Source of the DNA: Strigamia acuminata
Lineage: Eukaryota > Arthropoda > Chilopoda > Geophilomorpha > Linotaeniidae
Direction: 5' to 3'
NCBI GenBank assembly: GCA_949358305.1
Contig: OX442316.1
Location: 18,724,001 to 18,788,000, forward strand
Length of the DNA: 64,000 nucleotides
Position numbers and translations under genes: made by a program. The notes beneath the pieces were generated by a model that was not told the DNA's origin, ran no database searches, and worked only from the letters and a program-made list of their open reading frames with translations. Shown here piece by piece: positions 59,213 to 64,000 of this stretch (positions are counted from its first letter, which is position 1; the number at the start of each line of letters is the position of its first letter).

Positions 59213-62200
59213 CTGCAAATAAAGTGAGCAAAATCAAAAAAATGTCTCAACCCATCACTCGATCAAATATTATTTGATCCCTTGGAACCAATCGCATCAT
59301 TAGCACGACTGCGCGTGTTCGGTACATGTTTAGCTGCGTTTTCATGTCACTATTGACACTTTAATACCGTTTTAAGTCTAATAAAAGTCGATCGGATGAT
59401 AGAAACATGATTTATTAATTTGTGTTATTCGTATTTAATTAGTTTGTCATTTGCTCATTTAAAACTTCAATCGCCGAGTTCAAAATTCCATTTCTCTAGA
59501 GTTGACGCGCAAAATCCATTTTGACACTTTTTTTTTTTATATTTTTTATTTCTTCCATTTCTTTCACCATCCCAAGGAGAGGAAAAGATGGAGTCAGCAT
59601 AAGGATTTATAACCGACACTTGCGGTTCGCAACAGTTCCCTAAACACAACAAAATATTTTTGGCGCGTACCCAAAAGAAGGAAAATTGTCAATGAGATTT
59701 GCTAGTTTCTTCTTCTTCCAATTCCAAATAAATAAAAAGCTAAATATTTTATTCCCTCAGCTGCGAATGTCGCGGCGAATTATTTGCAATGCAAAATAAA
59801 TGAAATTATAAAATGCTCGACCATTGCGCTTTCGAAAATATTTATTGATGAAGTTTAATCTTAAAATGAGGTATCACGAATGCAACCGCGTTTGGTGAAT
59901 GACCGCCCTTTGCTTGTAGCGGGTGCTAAAGAGTTATATTGGACAACATTAACCGGTTTTAACGACCAAATTTACAACTTTCACACCCACGTTTGCAAAT
60001 TAATGGCACTTTCCACTCGACTCGTGCACTATAGAGAGTGCATAATTAAGTTTCTTTTAATTAAAATTTATAATTTCGACCGCAAAACGCCGCCGCCTCT
60101 TTGAATATTTAAAAGTGATTAGTAAAAATGAACTCCAATATCGGGCCTAATGATCCGGCAAAAAAGACAGAATGATACGACGATAACATTAAAGCGTTTT
60201 TGTTCCAAACCGCTTTTTCATTCTCCGACGCAACAAACAAAACGCAATCAAAACAAAACTGCGCCTCGAAAACCGCTATGCTTGCCTGCACGACAATTCG
60301 CCATTGGACAACAAAGCCGGAGAAAAGAAATCGTGTCCTTTAAAGCGCAGGAGAGAAGGAAAAATCCCCGACGACAAGCAACCCAATTCCACACTGCTGG
60401 ACGATGTGGACAAAGTCATTACCAACGTATTCATGTCTGTGACACGCTTGGCCTCGCTAAACCTCAACCCAACACACACGACAAAAAATGGCAAAAATGG
60501 CAGCTGCAATCGGGTTTTCCTTTTTTTTTGCTCGCTGTTTGTCGTAGGATGGAATTTTCCCCTTATAATTGATAGTTATCGTGAAACCCAACGCAGCAAA
60601 GGATTAGTATTTGCAGAAATTTGTCAGCTATGATCGAATCGAACACTGCTTGTTATTGGATATTTCCCGTTTGAGGACGAAAAAAAGGGAAAAATGTATT
60701 TTCCTTCTTCTTCTTTTCCATCAGAAGAATGTCGCTCAAAGCGAGGAGGATTTTTTAAGATGATGAAGGCTTCGTGCGATGGTGGAACCTCGCAATTCCC
60801 AAGAGGCATCTCTCGAAAAACAAACAAACCGTAATCTATATTAATTTGCCAAAAGGTTTTGCGTTGCTCGTTTGAAAAATAAAAAGTGAAAGCAAGTTAA
60901 AGCGAATAAAGCGAATAAAGCGGACATTTTGAGTGAAGCAGAGAATTATTCGTCACAATTTGCGCTTTTCATTAATACAAACAAATTACGTGCTCGAGTT
61001 GCAACGTTGAATCAATTTAGTGGGCTGTCAGCATTAATCCGCAAAGTTACTTGTCAAAACCACTAAAACAAATTTCGCCTTGATAAATTTAAAAACGCGT
61101 GCATCTATGATGTCACCAAGAATGGCTGCTGTCCAAACGCATGCAAACTGCCACCGAGATGGTTTCAAACTGTGATTAAGAGTGACGTCAAGCCTTCATT
61201 GGCGGTCTTTTCTATGCAGAAACGCTGCTCCCAATGTCAAACGCTACTAAACTATTCAAATATCGTACACGGGGGTTAGATCGAAACACACCAGGTAAAG
61301 CAACGCACTAACTTTCTTTTATGCGCGTCTCGGGTAAAAATAAACTGTTTGCGTTAAAGTTTAACTCTGCGCACGAATTATTTTATTGCGCCGCAAAGAA
61401 ATTTAAAAAAAAATAAAAAAAACTTTTTAAATCGGATTAAATATAAAATGTTAATTGGAAAGAACAAGTTTGAGTTTTGTTGCCGGCTGATACCGAATCG
61501 ATCGGCTGGGGTTCAATAAAGTAGAGAAAAGCAGTGTGTGAAGTTTCCGCAATGTGTACAAATGTTCAAAGAGGATTCAATTTGTAAACACGTGCAAAGA
61601 GAAAAGCGTAGCAGCCTCCACTTCATCCATCTAATGATGAATCCTTTCCTTTCCTTTGCTTTTCGCCTCTGACTCACTCGTCCATCACACATTTGCATTA
61701 CAACCACATCGTAATTGCATAGTAATTTTTGGCACGCGTTTTGGCACCGACGGTTCAGCACCCCGCCCACGAGCCGAGGAAGACATTAAAAAGTGATCAG
61801 GAATTTTATTAAAACAGTATTTCCTTTCGACAATATTTTTCAATCCTTTACATATCTCGGATTTAAGCCCCGGCCTTAGACCGACGACTCAAATCCGGCA
61901 ACAAGAAGAGGAAGAAAAAAAGCGAGAAATGAGTTGCGAGTCGGTGCACGGCTGCACGCGTTCACCACTCACTCCTTTGATCGTCTTCGTGCCAGTAATT
62001 CCAGGCGGAGAAGAGAAGGCGAAAGAAGGACTTGTGTGTGCGTCGCCTTTCTCTCCTCGCCTCTCCTCTCCTCTCGCCTCGTGCCATTCCTGCGAGGCCA
62101 TTGAAGCAAGACAAAGAACTTCATTTACAAGGAAGGAAGCACGAGCTTAAGTTGCGTTTAATCAACTCCTCCATCGGATTCCTTATTGGTATAAAAGGGA

Positions 62201-64000
62201 GAGTTAGTTGGATCTCGTTTCCAATGCCTTTCTTGCCACCACATAGACATACCAATTACTTAGTGCCAAACCAAACGCCTTGATCGATGTCAACATGTGG
62301 AAGGAGCGAAAACTTTTTCCTCGCTAGAAACGAAGAAAGAAAGAAAGAAAACATTTGTTTGTTCCGCTCGCACGGCCGTTTTACGAATTATTTTCTTGAT
62401 TCGATTCAATCCCGGCTGAAGATGCTTATGGGAACACTTTCCAGATATTACGGCGATATTACCGGTGCAATTACACGGCCAAACACGAGTTAAAAAATTT
62501 TTAAACACGCAAACCCTTTTCTACAACGCGTTACGCATCAAATATGCATTCATTTAACCCTCTCAAGAGCGAAGGGCACGAACGAAAAGCCTATTATTAG
62601 TTTGCTGGTTCGTTGCTCAACATTACACAACACAATCATCGTCACCAGATAAAAGCGAGTGATATGCTCGCGCTATTATTAGTTTGAGTTGAGTTTTACA
62701 AAGAAAAATCGCAAACGAGGGTTTAGCAAGAAAATAAACCCCCAAGCTGCAGCTCAGCTCCAAATATTTTAAACTCCTCTCCTTTCTGAGTCTCGACTCG
62801 AGTCTTGACGTTATCTAACAGCTTGTGTTTTAACAACACTTTGTGTATACCCACAAGTCCCGTTAGCCGAAATTCCCACCACATCGATTCATCTCCAGCC
62901 CAGCACACGTTGGCTTTAAGCAAAAACCAATCTTAGCCGCCATGTTTAATGGGCCGAGTCAAAGGGCAAGTTTCCCTTTAACTCTAATGATGACTCCAAG
63001 ATTAATGCGTTAGCAACAAACTTGTTGGTTAAACAGGAGAAACCAAGTATGAGAAAAGAAGAGAGATGTGCGGGTCATCGGCAATGACCCAACATGCCAT
63101 CGATAAATATTTTGACGGCTGTCTTAACTCTTAATGTTGCACGTACAAAACTCATCTTTAATATTTACTACGCAGTATTTAGTTTGCTGCCACTCCATCT
63201 CCACCTATGTGGATACTGGATACTGGATACTGTCGGATACCGCCATCTAATTATCACTCAAAATAGCTGACACCTCCACTTTGGCACAAACAAAAAATGC
63301 ACGCACTCACCAATCCCAATTCTCTCTCTTCGCTTTTTCATCTTTATCTGTGTACACATTTTTTCTTCTCCCTAACTTTTTCTCTCTTTATTTGACCATG
63401 GAGCAATTTCTCGTGGATCGATAAGCTCAGCAGCATGGAACGCACGTAAACATCCATCAAAGCCGTGTACTACAAATAATTTTTAAATTTTTAAATAAAT
63501 TAATTTAACCGTTGAAAATTAATTTCTTTCTCTCTCTCACTCGTTCGAGTTTAAACGTTAAATCCGTTCGGTTTTATGCACCTGGTTGTGCGCGCGCTAA
63601 GTGCATTTATTGCTGACGTAGGTCTAGCGTTCGGTTAAAAGATCCTTTCAATCTCGAGTCAGTCTCCGTCCAACTCGGTCCCCGTATTTCAGCTGGATTT
63701 CTAAAAGAGCACACGTGCACACACCAAAATCCGCCTTCGCCTTCCACAATTTATGCTCCTCCGTGGAATGTACCATCAACACCTCACTTTTCCCTCCACC
63801 ACGCGCCTTACCGCCTTTTCCCCCCTTCCTTTCTTTCACCTCTTTTTACCAAACAAGTTTATTTAAGCTAAACTACAATATTTAAAAAAATAAAAAATAA
63901 TAGTAATAAAAATAATAAAAATAATAATAATAATAAATTAAAGAAATTTGTTTCCAAGTTTCGTTGCTTGGAGGAATTTCGCTAAAATTAAATTAATCGC
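59213..64000 (-). other. 5' intron of Dscam and upstream sequence
   Basis: No signal-peptide exon with a phase 1 donor was convincing. Contains GGATACT repeats (63209-63240) and a TATA-like box on the plus strand (62190-62197). Probably a long first intron. Confidence 0.5.
62190..62197 (+). promoter_or_regulatory. TATA-box-like sequence
   Basis: TATAAAAG preceded directly by ATTGG (an inverted CCAAT). It is well formed, but no plus-strand gene follows, so it is weak evidence for a promoter. Confidence 0.15.

Noticed and set aside
61513-61770. Minus-strand MKWRLLRFSLCTCLQ as a signal peptide for Dscam exon 1
   Set aside because: Weak hydrophobic core and no good phase 1 donor at a suitable place.

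Overview
The window comes from an animal nuclear genome, most likely an arthropod. It is AT-rich and full of simple repeats. It contains a long, intron-rich Dscam gene whose exon boundaries match the arthropod pattern, with Ig2 and Ig3 each split into two half-domain exons and Ig7 carried on one exon. It also carries full-length BEL/Pao and Ty3/gypsy retrotransposons of the kind found in invertebrates. I cannot name the species.

Minus strand, 59.2 kb down to 8.5 kb: one Dscam-family cell-adhesion receptor gene. I could place 33 coding exons with GT/AG junctions and consistent phases, giving 5,597 nt of coding sequence and about 1,864 residues. The order is Ig1-Ig9, FN1-FN4, Ig10, FN5-FN6, one transmembrane segment, then a cytoplasmic tail. 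The signal-peptide exon was not found and probably lies beyond 59.2 kb, perhaps outside the window. At the positions that form large alternative-exon arrays in insect Dscam1 (first half of Ig2, first half of Ig3, Ig7), I see only one copy each.

Two complete LTR retrotransposons sit inside Dscam introns, antisense to the gene. A Ty3/gypsy element (19505-24166) lies between the two FN1 exons. A BEL/Pao element (48807-54901) lies in the ~16 kb intron between Ig1 and Ig2. Each has LTRs that look identical by eye, a 5-bp target-site duplication and one long uninterrupted Gag-Pol frame, so both are probably recent insertions. A decayed LTR of the same BEL family sits near 16.33-16.59 kb.

Minus strand, 5.9 kb down to 4.8 kb: a fragment related to the RNA polymerase II elongation factor ELL. 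It keeps the winged-helix-like block and the start of the C-terminal linker, but has two frameshifts and no recognisable occludin-like C-terminus. It looks like a decaying copy.

1-4.8 kb and 5.9-8.0 kb: repeat-rich DNA with several minisatellites, a ~390-bp inverted-repeat element with a 5-bp target duplication, and a short copy of the 3' end of the Dscam Ig4 exon with its splice donor. 54.9-58.9 kb holds GATTCGG repeat arrays and a pogo/Tigger-like terminus. No CRISPR array, rRNA or convincing tRNA gene was seen.
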